Of a stretch of DNA of 64,000 bases, positions 23,889-33,036 are shown in pieces. The stretch's first letter is position 1. Each line of letters opens with the position of its first letter. Location: positions 1 through 64,000 of the forward strand of contig NZ_VWVU01000032.1 of the NCBI RefSeq assembly GCF_008638365.1, in the 5' to 3' direction. The DNA comes from Nocardiopsis quinghaiensis (lineage in GTDB: Bacteria > Actinomycetota > Actinomycetes > Streptosporangiales > Streptosporangiaceae). The translations under genes and the position numbers were made by a program. The notes under the pieces are model-generated. The model did no database searches, had not been told where the DNA came from, and saw only the letters and a list, made by a program, of their open reading frames with translations.

Positions 23889-24818
23889 ATGCAGCCGACC
23901 GTCGCCGCCCCCGAGAGCGTCACCTGGAAGATCCACCTGGACCGGTCGATGTGGGTGGCGGGTGTGCGGGCCCTGATGCTCCAGGCACTGCACCCGGTGG
24001 CCATGCAGGGGGTGTGGCAGCGTTCGGACTTCCGCTCCGACCCCACCGGCCGCCTGCTGCGCACCGCCCACTTCGTGGCCGTCACCACCTACGGCAGTCC
24101 CGTCGAGGCCGACGAGCTCGGCGAGCGCATCCGCCGGGTGCACCGCGCCCTGTCCTTCACCGACCCCTCCACAGGGCGCCGCCACCGGGTGGACCAGCAC
24201 GACCTGCTGGTGTGGGTGCACTGCGCGGAGGTCTCCTCCTATCTGGAGACCGCCCACCGCTCGGGGGTCGCGCTGACCGGCCGGGAGGTGGACCGGTACA
24301 TCGACGAGCAGTCGCACACCGCCACCTACGTGGGCCTGTCACGCGAGGACGTGCCGCGCGGCCTCGCCGACATGCGCCGCTACCTCGCCTCGGTCCGGCC
24401 CGTCCTGCGCGCCACCCCCGAGGCACGCCAGGCGGTGCGGTTCCTGCTGTGGCCCAAGGTGCCCGAACACCTGTCCTGGCTGGCCCCGCTCAGGCCGCTC
24501 TGGTTCCCGGTCGGAGCCCTGTCCTACGCGACCCTGCCCGCGTGGGCGCGCAGTGCCTACGGGATCCTGCCCGAGGTGCCCGGCGGGGAGGCCGCGGCCA
24601 CCGCGTCGCTGCGGGCCCTGCGCACCGCCCTGAACCGGGTTCCCGAGCGCTACTACAACCTCGTCTTCGACGAGGCCACCGTGCGCAGCGCCGACGAGGC
24701 CAGGCAGCGCCTGCTGGAGGCCGGATACGAGATCGGGAACGGGTTCCGGGCCCTGCGCGCCCGCACCCTCTTCCGCGCGCCGTCCGTACCGCGTCCCCGC
24801 GCTCCGGCCGAGGCCTGA
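23889..24818 (+). CDS. Oxygenase MpaB-family (DUF2236) protein
   Basis: A 309-residue DUF2236/MpaB-type protein. The family landmarks are LMLQALHPVAMQGVWQ near the N-terminus, GRLLRTAHFVAVTTYG, and HDLLVWVHCAEVSSYL with a His-containing metal/haem-type motif. The family includes latex-clearing-protein relatives and the fungal mycophenolate oxygenase MpaB; in actinobacteria it is common and mostly uncharacterised. GGAG lies before ATG 23889. It is divergent from the SnoaL-cupin gene. Confidence 0.87.
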   Translation: MQPTVAAPESVTWKIHLDRSMWVAGVRALMLQALHPVAMQGVWQRSDFRSDPTGRLLRTAHFVAVTTYGSPVEADELGERIRRVHRALSFTDPSTGRRHRVDQHDLLVWVHCAEVSSYLETAHRSGVALTGREVDRYIDEQSHTATYVGLSREDVPRGLADMRRYLASVRPVLRATPEARQAVRFLLWPKVPEHLSWLAPLRPLWFPVGALSYATLPAWARSAYGILPEVPGGEAAATASLRALRTALNRVPERYYNLVFDEATVRSADEARQRLLEAGYEIGNGFRALRARTLFRAPSVPRPRAPAEA

Positions 24819-24864
24819 CCAGTGCGGTGACCGCAGGGGTTCGTCGGGACATGCCCGACCACGG

Positions 24865-24921
24865 TGATCTTGCTCCCAGTGGCACTGCCGGCGCTCCACG
24901 GTGACGCTGGGAGCAAGATCA
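24865..24921. repeat. Long inverted repeat, terminator or REP-like element
   Basis: Perfect 15-base arms (24865-24879 TGATCTTGCTCCCAG and 24907-24921) enclose 27 bases. The arm sequence is less GC-rich than its surroundings, which is unusual for a local terminator. It lies 46 bases after the DUF2236 stop. It may be a terminator or a copy of a dispersed palindromic repeat. Confidence 0.55.
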
Positions 24922-25055
24922 ACGCAGGGGAACCTCCTGGTTCACACCCACGGCGCTTTCGACCAGTCCACCAGGCGGGGAGCGGTCGCTGCCGGGCACG
25001 CGGGGCGTGCTCCGGATAGCGTGGGGAGTTCCCGCTGCTGAGGGGGGCTTCGCCG

Positions 25056-25274
25056 ATGAAGCGCCGGGTACGCCAGTACGGCCTCGTCATGGGAGTGTGC
25101 CTGGCCCTGTTCGCCGGTGCGCTGCCCGTGTACTACCTGTTCGGCACCGGATGGGCGGTGGCCATGTGCGCGGTGGCGGCCTTCCTGCCGCCCGTCGCCG
25201 TGACCCTGGGCAACCTCGCCGACCCCGACGACCCAGGGGACCACGACACCAGGTACGGGCCCAACGCCGACTGA
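25056..25274 (+). CDS. DUF3099 small membrane protein
   Basis: A 72-residue protein with two transmembrane helices (about 9-29 and 32-52) and an acidic tail. RRVRQYGLVMGVCLALF and MCAVAAFLPPVAVTLGN match the actinobacterial DUF3099 family. GAGGGGGG precedes the ATG. Its function is unknown. Confidence 0.75.
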   Translation: MKRRVRQYGLVMGVCLALFAGALPVYYLFGTGWAVAMCAVAAFLPPVAVTLGNLADPDDPGDHDTRYGPNAD

Positions 25275-25424
25275 GCGCGTGCGGCCGGAAGGCGCGCGGG
25301 GCCGTGGGCGGGCAGTCCCGCATGGTGCCTCCGGCGCGCCCGCGCGTAGTATTCCGGCGGGATCGGGCACCGTGCGCCGCCGTGGCGACGGGAGCCCGGA
25401 GCGGCGCACGGCGGGGGAGACGCG

Positions 25425-25961
25425 GTGACACACACCAGTACCGGGGGAACCGGGACGGACGGGCGGACCGACGGTGTCCGCATGCTGTGCGTGCACCACG
25501 ACGATCCCCGGGTGGCGGGGCTGCTCGCGGGGCTGCGGGAGGAGTACACCGAGCGCTACGGCGCCGAGGGCGCGGCCAACGAGATGGCGCGCTACCCGGT
25601 GACCGAGTTCGCCGCCCCGCACGGCCGCATCGTGCTGGCCGAGGAGGACGGGGAGGTCGTCGCCGGAGGGGCCGTGCGCCCCTACAAGAAGGACCGCGCC
25701 GCGATGGCCGGCACCGCCGAGTTCAAGCGCATCTGGACCTCGAACCGGCACCGCCGCCGCGGCCTGGCGCGCAGGGTGATGACCGCTCTGGAGGAGGCCG
25801 CCCGCGACCTCGGTTACACGGGGGTCCTGCTGTTCACCGGTCCCTCCCAGCCCGAGGCGGTCGCCTTCTACGAGCGGATCGGCTACCGGCCGGTCGACCC
25901 GGCCGACATCGACGAGCTGCCCTACCGGTCCGCCATCCCCTTCGCCCGCGACCTGGCCTGA
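25425..25961 (+). CDS. GNAT-family N-acetyltransferase
   Basis: A 178-residue single-domain acetyltransferase. The acetyl-CoA loop RRRGLARRVMTALE and the following strand GYTGVLLFTG, plus AVAFYERIGYRPV at the end, are standard GNAT motifs. GTG 25425 follows GGGGGAGA at a good distance. The substrate cannot be read from sequence. It lies between DUF3099 and aminopeptidase P on the same strand. Confidence 0.88.
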   Translation: MTHTSTGGTGTDGRTDGVRMLCVHHDDPRVAGLLAGLREEYTERYGAEGAANEMARYPVTEFAAPHGRIVLAEEDGEVVAGGAVRPYKKDRAAMAGTAEFKRIWTSNRHRRRGLARRVMTALEEAARDLGYTGVLLFTGPSQPEAVAFYERIGYRPVDPADIDELPYRSAIPFARDLA

Positions 25962-26110
25962 GCACCGGGGGCGCAACGGGAACTCGTGCGACGTTGTTAT
26001 GGGGACCGCTATGCCCACGGGGCGGCCGGGTGTTCGCGCTCCCCCGTACGATGGGCGGCGACGGCCGTCACCAGCGGTCACTCCGATAAATGCGACGAGG
26101 AGAGCACGAC

Positions 26111-27601
26111 GTGAGCGAGCAGCAGCGCCCCCGGGACGAGACGAACGCCCCCGTGTTCAGTCCACGCAAGAACGGGCAGGCGCAGTCGGTCTCCGACGAG
26201 CTCGCCGCGTGGATGAGCACCGGGTGGGCCGACACCGAACTGCGCGACCTGGAGCCCGTCGAGCAGGCGGAGCACACCGCCCGCCGCCGCGCCGCGATCA
26301 GCGCGGCCTTCCCCGGGGACCGGCTCGTGGTTCCGGCGGGACAGCTGATCACCCGCTCCAACGACACCGAGTACCCCTTCCGCGCCGCCACCGACTACGC
26401 CTACCTCACCGGTGACACCTCCGACGGCGGCTGCCTGGTGTTCACACCCGGCGCCGGGGGCGGCCACGACGTGGTCCTGTACCTCAAGCCCCGCTCCAAC
26501 CGCGACAACGGCGAGTTCTGGCTGGGCGGCTACGGCGAGCTGTGGACCGGCCGCCGCAACAGCCTCTCCGAGGCAGCCGACCTGCTCGGCGTGGCCACCG
26601 CCGACGTGACCACCCTGGCCGGCGCGCTGCGCTCCGGTGAGGCCACCACCCGTATCGTGCGCGGCCACGACGCCGCGCTCGACGCCCTGGTCGACGAGCT
26701 GCGCGCCGACCCCGACGAGGAGTCCCGGGCCAAGTCCGCCCAGCTCGACGAGGACCTCTCCGTCACCCTGGCCGACCACCGCCTGGTCAAGGACGAGTGG
26801 GAGGTCGCCCAGCTCCAGCTGGCCGTGGACGCCACCGTGCGCGGCTTCAACGACGTCGTGAAGGCGCTGCCGCAGGCCAAGGACACCTCCGAGCGCTACA
26901 TCGAGGGCACGTTCTTCCTGCGCGCCCGTGTGGAGGGCAACGACGTCGGCTACGGCACCATCGCCGCCTCCGGTTCCAACGCCACCACCCTGCACTGGAC
27001 CCGCAACGACGGCCCGGTGCGCGAGGGCGACCTGCTGCTGCTGGACGCGGGTGTGGAGACCACCACCCTGTACACCGCCGACGTCACCCGCACCATGCCG
27101 GTGTCGGGCACCTTCACCGACGTCCAGCGCCGGGTCTACGACCTGGTGTACGCCGCCCAGGAGGCCGGGATCGCCGCCGTCGCCCCGGGGAAGCCGTTCA
27201 CGGCCTTCCACGAGGCGTCCCAGCGGGTGCTGGCCGAGGGCCTCGTCGAGTGGGGCCTGCTGGAGGGGCCGGTCGAGCGCGTCCTGGAACTGGGCCTGCA
27301 GCGCCGCTACACCCTGCACGGCACCGGGCACATGCTCGGTATGGACGTGCACGACTGCGCGGTCTCCCGCCAGGAGGTGCACCTGTACGGCGACCTGAAG
27401 CCGGGCATGGCGCTCACCGTCGAGCCGGGCCTGTACTTCCAGCCCGACGACCTGACCGTTCCCGAGGAGCTGCGCGGCGTCGGCGTGCGGATCGAGGACG
27501 ACGTCCTGGTCACCGAGGAGGGCCGCACGGTCATGTCGGCCGGTCTGCCGCGCTCCTCCGCCGAGGTGGAGGCCTGGCTGGCCGAGCGCCTGCCGCGCTA
27601 G
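26111..27601 (+). CDS. pepP: Xaa-Pro aminopeptidase (aminopeptidase P)
   Basis: A 496-residue M24B metallopeptidase that would remove N-terminal residues preceding proline. The N-terminal AMP_N domain (about 45-200) holds ATDYAYLTGD; the pita-bread catalytic domain (about 220-490) has the five metal ligands in LLLDAGVE, YTADVTRT, HGTGHMLGMDVHD, VEPGLYF and IEDDVLVT. GTG 26111, nine bases after GAGGAG, is preferred to the upstream ATG at 26090, which overlaps the site. Full length for the actinobacterial enzyme. A strong hairpin terminator follows. Confidence 0.95.
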   Translation: MSEQQRPRDETNAPVFSPRKNGQAQSVSDELAAWMSTGWADTELRDLEPVEQAEHTARRRAAISAAFPGDRLVVPAGQLITRSNDTEYPFRAATDYAYLTGDTSDGGCLVFTPGAGGGHDVVLYLKPRSNRDNGEFWLGGYGELWTGRRNSLSEAADLLGVATADVTTLAGALRSGEATTRIVRGHDAALDALVDELRADPDEESRAKSAQLDEDLSVTLADHRLVKDEWEVAQLQLAVDATVRGFNDVVKALPQAKDTSERYIEGTFFLRARVEGNDVGYGTIAASGSNATTLHWTRNDGPVREGDLLLLDAGVETTTLYTADVTRTMPVSGTFTDVQRRVYDLVYAAQEAGIAAVAPGKPFTAFHEASQRVLAEGLVEWGLLEGPVERVLELGLQRRYTLHGTGHMLGMDVHDCAVSRQEVHLYGDLKPGMALTVEPGLYFQPDDLTVPEELRGVGVRIEDDVLVTEEGRTVMSAGLPRSSAEVEAWLAERLPR

Positions 27602-27622
27602 GCTCATCCCCGCGACGCGTGC

Positions 27623-27661
27623 GAGGGGCCGCGCCCCACCGCTCCGGTGGGGCGGCCCCTC
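27623..27661 (+). terminator. Terminator after pepP
   Basis: GAGGGGCC-GC-GCCCCACC pairs with GGTGGGGC-GGCCCCTC around a five-base loop (two-base bulge), 21 bases after the pepP stop. Confidence 0.75.
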
Positions 27662-27765
27662 ACCTGTCAGGGATGAGAACCCGCACCGGGCCCGGCCCGC
27701 AGCGGGCGCGACTGGCTCCGACGGCCCCGCGTTCACCGGAGCGCGGGGCCGTGTCGCCTCTTCCG

Positions 27766-28176
27766 TCAGTCGAGGACGGCGAACGCCTCGACCTCGACGA
27801 GCACGTCGGGCTCGAACAGGTAGTCGACGCCGATGAGTGACACGGGCGGCCACGGCCGCGGCATCCCGAGCTCGTCGGCGACACGCTCGACGCCCGCCAT
27901 GAAGTCGTCCATCTTCTCGGGGCTCCAGCGCGTGACGAAGAACCTGAGGCGCACGACATCGGCGAAGCTCGCTCCGGCGCCGGTCAGCCCGAGCGCGGCG
28001 TTGCGCAGGGCCTGCGCGACCTGGCCGGTGAGGTCGCCCGGCGCGACGGGGTTCGCCTCGGCGTCGCGCGCGATCTGGCCGGCCACGTGCACCTGGCGGG
28101 TGCCCGTGCCGATCGCGACATGGTGGTAGGGCACGGGCTGCATCATGCCCTCGGGGGTGAACAGTCGCACGGTCAT
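27766..28176 (-). CDS. RidA (YjgF/YER057c/UK114) family protein
   Basis: A 136-residue RidA-family protein, a trimeric enamine/imine deaminase fold. VHVAGQIARDAEANPV, QVAQALRNAALGLTGAGASFADVV and the C-terminal VEVEAFAV follow the family. The strictly conserved Arg of canonical RidA (in the RVEVE-type end) is replaced; the sequence here is DVLVEVEAF, so catalytic activity on 2-aminoacrylate is uncertain. It is divergent from an HxlR regulator 81 bases away, which probably controls it. Confidence 0.85.
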   Translation of the reverse strand: MTVRLFTPEGMMQPVPYHHVAIGTGTRQVHVAGQIARDAEANPVAPGDLTGQVAQALRNAALGLTGAGASFADVVRLRFFVTRWSPEKMDDFMAGVERVADELGMPRPWPPVSLIGVDYLFEPDVLVEVEAFAVLD

Positions 28177-28257
28177 GGGAGGTCCCCTCGTTTGTCCATC
28201 GGTAGGTATCTAAGGTCTACTTGGTATACGTAGGGAACTTCAACGAAACCAGGTGTC
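28177..28257. promoter_or_regulatory. Divergent promoter region of RidA and HxlR
   Basis: An 81-base intergenic region, AT-richer than its flanks, containing GGTATCT and GGTATAC 18 bases apart and the palindrome GTATAC. These are plausible HxlR half-sites serving both genes; the exact operator is not clear. Confidence 0.45.
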
Positions 28258-28629
28258 ATGCAGGAAACCGGCCACCTCGCGTCCGACGGCCAGATCACCG
28301 GGGCGCACCGCGAGCTGCTCGACCAGGTGCTCGACAAATGGTCGCTTCAGGTGCTCGACCAGTTGTGCGAGCAGCCCCTGCGCTTCAACGCGCTACGCCG
28401 CGCGATCCCCCTTGTGACACAGAAGTCGCTTACGGCGGCGCTGCGGCGCCTCGAACGCAACGGGATGGTCGAACGCGTCATCGCGAGCTCGCGGCCCCTC
28501 GCCGTCGAGTACCGCATCACGCCGCTGGGAAAGACCCTCCAGGATCTGGTCGACGCGCTCCTGCGCTGGTCCACCGTCAACCTGCCCAGCGTGCAGCGCG
28601 CACGCGAACGGTTCGATGACGAGGCGTGA
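28258..28629 (+). CDS. HxlR-type winged-helix regulator
   Basis: A 123-residue HxlR-family protein. DKWSLQVLDQLCEQPLRFNAL, VTQKSLTAALRRLERNGMVER and VEYRITPLGKTL follow the family winged-helix pattern. It lacks the N-terminal CPV cysteine of redox-sensing HypR/QorR types. It is transcribed away from the RidA gene and likely represses it in response to an unknown small molecule. Confidence 0.88.
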   Translation: MQETGHLASDGQITGAHRELLDQVLDKWSLQVLDQLCEQPLRFNALRRAIPLVTQKSLTAALRRLERNGMVERVIASSRPLAVEYRITPLGKTLQDLVDALLRWSTVNLPSVQRARERFDDEA

Positions 28630-28823
28630 CGGGAGTCCTTCCCCTTCGGCTCCCCGCGTGGCCTGCCATGAATCTACGTCGTAAAGGTGTTGCTCTACCG
28701 AATCACTCTGGTCGCGTGACGGCGACATCCCTCAGAACGGACACCGCCGCACGCGCCGTCGTTTCGCGAAGCAGGGGACACGTTCCACCAGCACCGGCGG
28801 GTACCGAACGCCCTGGCCCCGGC

Positions 28824-29849
28824 TCAGGCCAGCGGGGTGGCGAGCCGGGCCAGGTCGTCCTCCAGGAGCGGTCCGACGAAAGCGCGGGTCCGGGCGGCGG
28901 TGTCGCGGTCGTGGCCGCGCGGCGTGGGCTCGGTGAACATGATCAGGTACAGGTAGACCCGGTACAGGGTGAGTCTGCGCAGTAGTTCCGGTGTGAAGTC
29001 GACACGGCCGCCCGCCTCGCGGTAGCCCTCCAGGAACGCGGTGTCCTCGCGGATGTCGCCGAAGAGCGCCAGGGACACCAGTTCGGCCGCCGGGTCGCCC
29101 CAGAAGGCGCGCTCGGCGTCGATGATCCCCGAGAGGCCGGGGGAGCCCGCCCCGTCGCGGCCGGCGACCAGGACGTTGCCGTCCCACAGGTCGAAGTGCG
29201 TGAGCACCGGGGTGCGCACCGCGGCCAGGTGGACGAGGTTGGCCGACACCAGCCGTAGGACCCGTGCCCCGCCGCCGGGCAGCTCGACGGCGAACCGGGA
29301 GGCGTCGGCCACCACCGCCTCCACCATCGCGCCGAACGCCTCGGGCCAGGTGTGTGCCCGCGGTCCCGCCTGCGCCGGGTAGCCGAACCCGTGTCCGGTG
29401 ACGGTGTGCAGGGCCGCCACGGCCCGTCCCAGTTCGCGGCGGACCGGGGCCAGCCGCCGCGGGGCCAGGCCGGACCGGACGTCGTTCAGGGGTGTTCCGG
29501 GCAGGTGGCTGAGGAACAGGTACTCGCGGCGCGGGTCTCCGGGCACCGTGCCCGCGTGCAGGACCTCGGGCACGAGCGGACCGGCCACGGGGCGGACCCG
29601 CTCGTAGGCCATCGCCTCGGTGCCCATGATGCCGTGCTCGTAGGTGAGCCGGGGGCGGTCGGGAGGGGGAGCCAGTTTGAGTACCGAGCGGCGGCCGTCG
29701 TGCAGGAGGAGGCGGCGCACGGTGTTGTAGGTGCCTCCGGTGAGCACCGCCTGTTCGCGTACACGGGCGTCCTCGCCGAACGCGGCGCGCACGAGTGCGT
29801 CCAGGGTGGCGTCGTCGGGGGGCAGTCCGGTGGGGGACGAGGGCGTCAT
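28824..29849 (-). CDS. Aminoglycoside phosphotransferase-family kinase
   Basis: A 341-residue APH/choline-kinase fold protein. The catalytic loop THFDLWDGNV supplies the Asp base and Asn, and IIDAERAFWGDPAAELV is the metal-binding DxD-type segment. The N-lobe has GGTYNTVRRL and SVLKLAPP with the ATP-binding Lys. The family covers antibiotic, fructosamine, choline and macrolide kinases; nothing here selects among them. No resistance gene neighbours are present. No clear ribosome site precedes the ATG. Confidence 0.87.
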   Translation of the reverse strand: MTPSSPTGLPPDDATLDALVRAAFGEDARVREQAVLTGGTYNTVRRLLLHDGRRSVLKLAPPPDRPRLTYEHGIMGTEAMAYERVRPVAGPLVPEVLHAGTVPGDPRREYLFLSHLPGTPLNDVRSGLAPRRLAPVRRELGRAVAALHTVTGHGFGYPAQAGPRAHTWPEAFGAMVEAVVADASRFAVELPGGGARVLRLVSANLVHLAAVRTPVLTHFDLWDGNVLVAGRDGAGSPGLSGIIDAERAFWGDPAAELVSLALFGDIREDTAFLEGYREAGGRVDFTPELLRRLTLYRVYLYLIMFTEPTPRGHDRDTAARTRAFVGPLLEDDLARLATPLA

Positions 29850-30040
29850 GTTCCTAATTTAGGCGGGCCGGAACATCGGAGATAGATCCCGTCCGTCCTG
29901 GATCCGGTTTTCGGGGCCCGTCCGGCCTGCGGGGCCGCGCGTCCGGGGTCGTGTCGTCGTGAGGTTTCGCGGGGGCCGATCGGGATAGCCGGGATGGGGA
30001 GGGGCCGCGGACGGCGGCCACGGCAGAGGAGGGGGAGGAC

Positions 30041-30496
30041 ATGGGTGCGTTCTCGGGATCGGCCATGGTCCGCACGGTGATGCTCGGCCTCGCCGCGGGG
30101 TCGCGCGGCACACTCGGGAGCGCACCGTTGTGGGCCGTCTCCGGGCCGGGCAAGCGTGTGTCCATGGCGCTGGTCGTCCTGGGGGAGTTCTCCGGGGACA
30201 AGGTCCCGGGCATTCCCAGTCGCCTCGCCTGGCCGAGCCTGGCGGCCAGGGTCGCCAGCGCGGGTACCGGCGGGGCCCTGCTGGCCCGCTCCCTTGGCGC
30301 GCCGGCCGCTCTGGGGGCCGTGATCGCGGCCGGGGCCTCCCCGGTGGGTGCCGCCGCGGGTGTGGGGTGGCGCCGGTACTGGAACGGTACCGGGCGTCCT
30401 GGGTGGATCGGCGGTGTCCTGGAGGACGCCTGCGTGGTCGCGCTCGCCGGGGCCGCCTGCCGGGGTGTGTCCGCGGACGCCTCCGCTGAGGACTGA
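30041..30496 (+). CDS. DUF4126-like membrane protein
   Basis: A 151-residue protein with several short hydrophobic, Ala/Gly-rich helices (about 10-20, 65-85, 88-110 and 125-143). MVRTVMLGLAAGSRGTLGSA at the start and the GDKVPGIPSR segment resemble DUF4126 family proteins. GGGGGAGGAC precedes the ATG. It is likely an integral membrane protein of unknown role. The long opposite-strand frame is an antisense shadow. Confidence 0.62.
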   Translation: MGAFSGSAMVRTVMLGLAAGSRGTLGSAPLWAVSGPGKRVSMALVVLGEFSGDKVPGIPSRLAWPSLAARVASAGTGGALLARSLGAPAALGAVIAAGASPVGAAAGVGWRRYWNGTGRPGWIGGVLEDACVVALAGAACRGVSADASAED

Positions 30497-30677
30497 GGCG
30501 GTACGGCGACGGAGTCCGCGGGCTGTTTCGCCGCGTTCGGGAGGGCTCGCGTGACTATGGTCAAGAACACCACCGTTCGGGGAACGGGCGGACGGTCTGA
30601 GGCGTTGGGATGGCTTTGGGGAGGTTCGTAGGAACCCCCGGCCACATCCGATCGACCATCACGACCAGAGGACACCT

Positions 30678-32159
30678 GTGACAGGGCAGCCCAGTTCCCC
30701 CGAGGCCGACGGCGGTTCGGTCCAACAGCGCGGCGGCGACGCGCGCGCCAACCGCTTCGTCATCCCGCTGCTCCTGATGTCGGCGTTCGTCGTGATCCTG
30801 AACGAGACGATCATGGGTGTGGCCCTGCCCGCCCTGACCCGGGACCTGGGTGTCTCCGTCGCCACCGGGCAGTGGCTGACCTCGGCCTTCATGCTCGTGA
30901 TGGCCGTGGTGATCCCCGCGACGGGGTACCTGCTCCAGCGTTTCCACGTGCGTCGGGTGTTCATCGCGGCGATGACTCTGTTCAGCCTGGGCACGCTGCT
31001 GTGCTTCCTCGCGCCCGGGTTCGGCTTCCTGCTCGTGGGCCGGGTGGTCCAGGCGACGGGAACGGCCATCATGATGCCGCTGCTCATGACGACCGTGCTG
31101 AACCTCGTGCCGCAGGACCGCCGTGGCCGCACCATGGGCAACATCTCCATCGTCATGTCCGTGGCGCCCGCGGTCGGCCCGACGATGGCGGGTCTCATCC
31201 TCAGCGTGCTCGACTGGCGGTGGATGTTCGGGCTCGTCCTGCCCATCGCCCTCCTGGGCCTGGTCATGGGCGCGCTCTTCATCCGCAACCTCACCGAACC
31301 GCGTGCCGCCAGCATCGACCTGCTCTCGCTGCCGGTGTCGGCGCTGGCGTTCGGCGGGCTCGTCTACGGCTTCTCGGGTCTGGGTGAGGGGGAGGCCACC
31401 GCCGTGGTCCCGCCCGCCGCGGCGATCGGGGTGGGGGCCGTGTCGCTGGTGCTGTTCGTGTGGCGTCAGTTGCGTCTACAGCGTGAGGACCGGGCCCTGC
31501 TTGATCTGCGTGTGTTCCGCTCGACGCAGTTCTCCGTCTCCATCGGCCTGGTCATGATCAGTTTCATGGCCTTGTTCGGCACCCTCATCCTGCTGCCGGT
31601 CTACATGCAGAACGTTCTGGGCCACGACACGCTCGTCACCGGTCTGACCCTGCTGCCGGGCGGTCTGGCGATGGGTCTGCTCGCTCCCGTGGTGGGGCGT
31701 CTCTACGACCGTGTCGGTCCGCGCCCCCTGGTCATCCCGGGTGCGGCGGTGGTGTCGCTGGTGCTGTGGGGCATGACCCTCTTCGACGCCCACACTCCGG
31801 TCGGCCTGATCGTCACCGCCCACGTCCTGCTCAGCGGGGGACTGGGCCTCATGTTCACGCCGCTGCTCACCGGTGCCCTGGGGTCGCTTCGGCCCGAGCT
31901 GTACTCGCATGGCAGCGCCGTGGTCGGCACCGTGCAGCAGGTCGCCGGCGCGGCCGGCACGGCGACGTTCGTGGCGGTCATGTCCGCTACCTCGGCGGGC
32001 CTGCTCACCGACGGGTTCACGGAGGTCGGGGCCCAGGCGGGCGGCGTTCACGCCGCCTTCCTGCTCGGCGCGGTGGTCTCGGTCGTGGCCTTCGTCCTGA
32101 CGTTCTTCGTGCGTCGGGTGGGGCCGGGCGTTCCGGAGGGCGCCCCGGCCGTTCGCTAG
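30678..32159 (+). CDS. MFS multidrug exporter, DHA2 (EmrB/QacA) family
   Basis: A 493-residue major-facilitator protein with about 14 transmembrane helices. Motif A-like RFHVRRVFIAA follows helix 2; the DHA2 motifs NETIMGVALPAL in helix 1 and GRVVQATGTAIMMPLLM in helix 4, and motif C-like SVAPAVGPTMAGLIL in helix 5, are present. GTG 30678 has AGAGGA nearby. It would export drugs or metabolites by proton antiport. No regulator is adjacent. A terminator follows. Confidence 0.93.
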   Translation: MTGQPSSPEADGGSVQQRGGDARANRFVIPLLLMSAFVVILNETIMGVALPALTRDLGVSVATGQWLTSAFMLVMAVVIPATGYLLQRFHVRRVFIAAMTLFSLGTLLCFLAPGFGFLLVGRVVQATGTAIMMPLLMTTVLNLVPQDRRGRTMGNISIVMSVAPAVGPTMAGLILSVLDWRWMFGLVLPIALLGLVMGALFIRNLTEPRAASIDLLSLPVSALAFGGLVYGFSGLGEGEATAVVPPAAAIGVGAVSLVLFVWRQLRLQREDRALLDLRVFRSTQFSVSIGLVMISFMALFGTLILLPVYMQNVLGHDTLVTGLTLLPGGLAMGLLAPVVGRLYDRVGPRPLVIPGAAVVSLVLWGMTLFDAHTPVGLIVTAHVLLSGGLGLMFTPLLTGALGSLRPELYSHGSAVVGTVQQVAGAAGTATFVAVMSATSAGLLTDGFTEVGAQAGGVHAAFLLGAVVSVVAFVLTFFVRRVGPGVPEGAPAVR

Positions 32160-32182
32160 GGGCGCCGAAGGGTGTGCCGGGG

Positions 32183-32217
32183 GCCGGACACGGAGGGGCG
32201 TCTCCTCCGTGTCCGGC
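32183..32217 (+). terminator. Terminator after the MFS exporter
   Basis: Perfect 14-bp arms (GCCGGACACGGAGG and complement) enclose a seven-base loop and are followed by TTCCTCC, 23 bases after the stop. Confidence 0.78.
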
Positions 32218-32307
32218 TTCCTCCGTCTTCGGGGCGGGCCGGGTTCGGACCGTCGCGGTGCCGGGTAGGAGGTCGGCGCAGAACCGATACCCGCCCGGGA
32301 GAGACTC

Positions 32308-32868
32308 ATGGCACGACTGATCGACCTGCACGGCACCGCGATGGGGGAGTTCGACCGACGGGTGCGTGAGGTCAGGTTGACGGACTGGGCGCTGCCCACG
32401 CCCTGCGCCGACTGGGACGTGCACGACCTGGTCAACCACCTGACCACCGAGCAGCTGTGGGTGCCGACCCTGCTGGGCGGCGCGCGTGTGGAGGAGGTCG
32501 GTGACCGCTTCGAGGGGGACAACCTGGGGGAGGAGCCCATCACCACCTGGGAGGTCGCCGCCCGTGAGGCCCGTGCGGCCTGGTTGGCGCCGTCCTCCCT
32601 GGAGAGCACGGTGCACCTGTCCTTCGGTGACGCGCCGGCCGAGCTCTACCTGTGGCAGATGACCTTCGACCTGACGGTGCACGCCTGGGACCTGGCCCGT
32701 GCCCTGGGCGTGGACGAGACCCTGGACCCGGACCTGGCCAAGGAGGTCCACACCTGGGCGAGCGGTCAGGGGTTCGGCCCGGGACCGATGTTCGAGGCGC
32801 CTGTGGAGGTGGGCCCCGAGGCAGGTGTCCAGGACCGGCTCATCGCCCTCACCGGCAGGACGCCCTGA
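32308..32868 (+). CDS. TIGR03086-type mycothiol/metal-binding isomerase-family protein
   Basis: A 186-residue protein of the actinobacterial TIGR03086 family (maleylpyruvate-isomerase-like DinB fold). PTPCADWDVHDLVNHLTTEQ carries the first His of the metal site, and FDLTVHAWDLARALG the second. GGGAGAG precedes the ATG. The family is thought to bind a divalent metal and mycothiol, but most members have no assigned substrate. It is the second member of this superfamily in the window, after 7670-8338. Confidence 0.85.
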   Translation: MARLIDLHGTAMGEFDRRVREVRLTDWALPTPCADWDVHDLVNHLTTEQLWVPTLLGGARVEEVGDRFEGDNLGEEPITTWEVAAREARAAWLAPSSLESTVHLSFGDAPAELYLWQMTFDLTVHAWDLARALGVDETLDPDLAKEVHTWASGQGFGPGPMFEAPVEVGPEAGVQDRLIALTGRTP

Positions 32869-33036
32869 GCACGACGGGTTCGGTGCGGAGGCTGGGCGGT
32901 GCGGCCCGGCGGCGCGGGGCACGCACCCCGAAGCCGGGAGGGGCGGCAGGTTTGGGCGGTGCGGCCCTCGGTCAGTGCGCCTGGGAGGAGACGCTTTTCC
33001 GTCCGGCTCTCGGAGCCGGGAGACCCAGGGGGCAGC

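Noticed and set aside
26078-27853. A 591-codon minus-strand frame
   Set aside because: It is antisense to aminopeptidase P, which has all five metal ligands.
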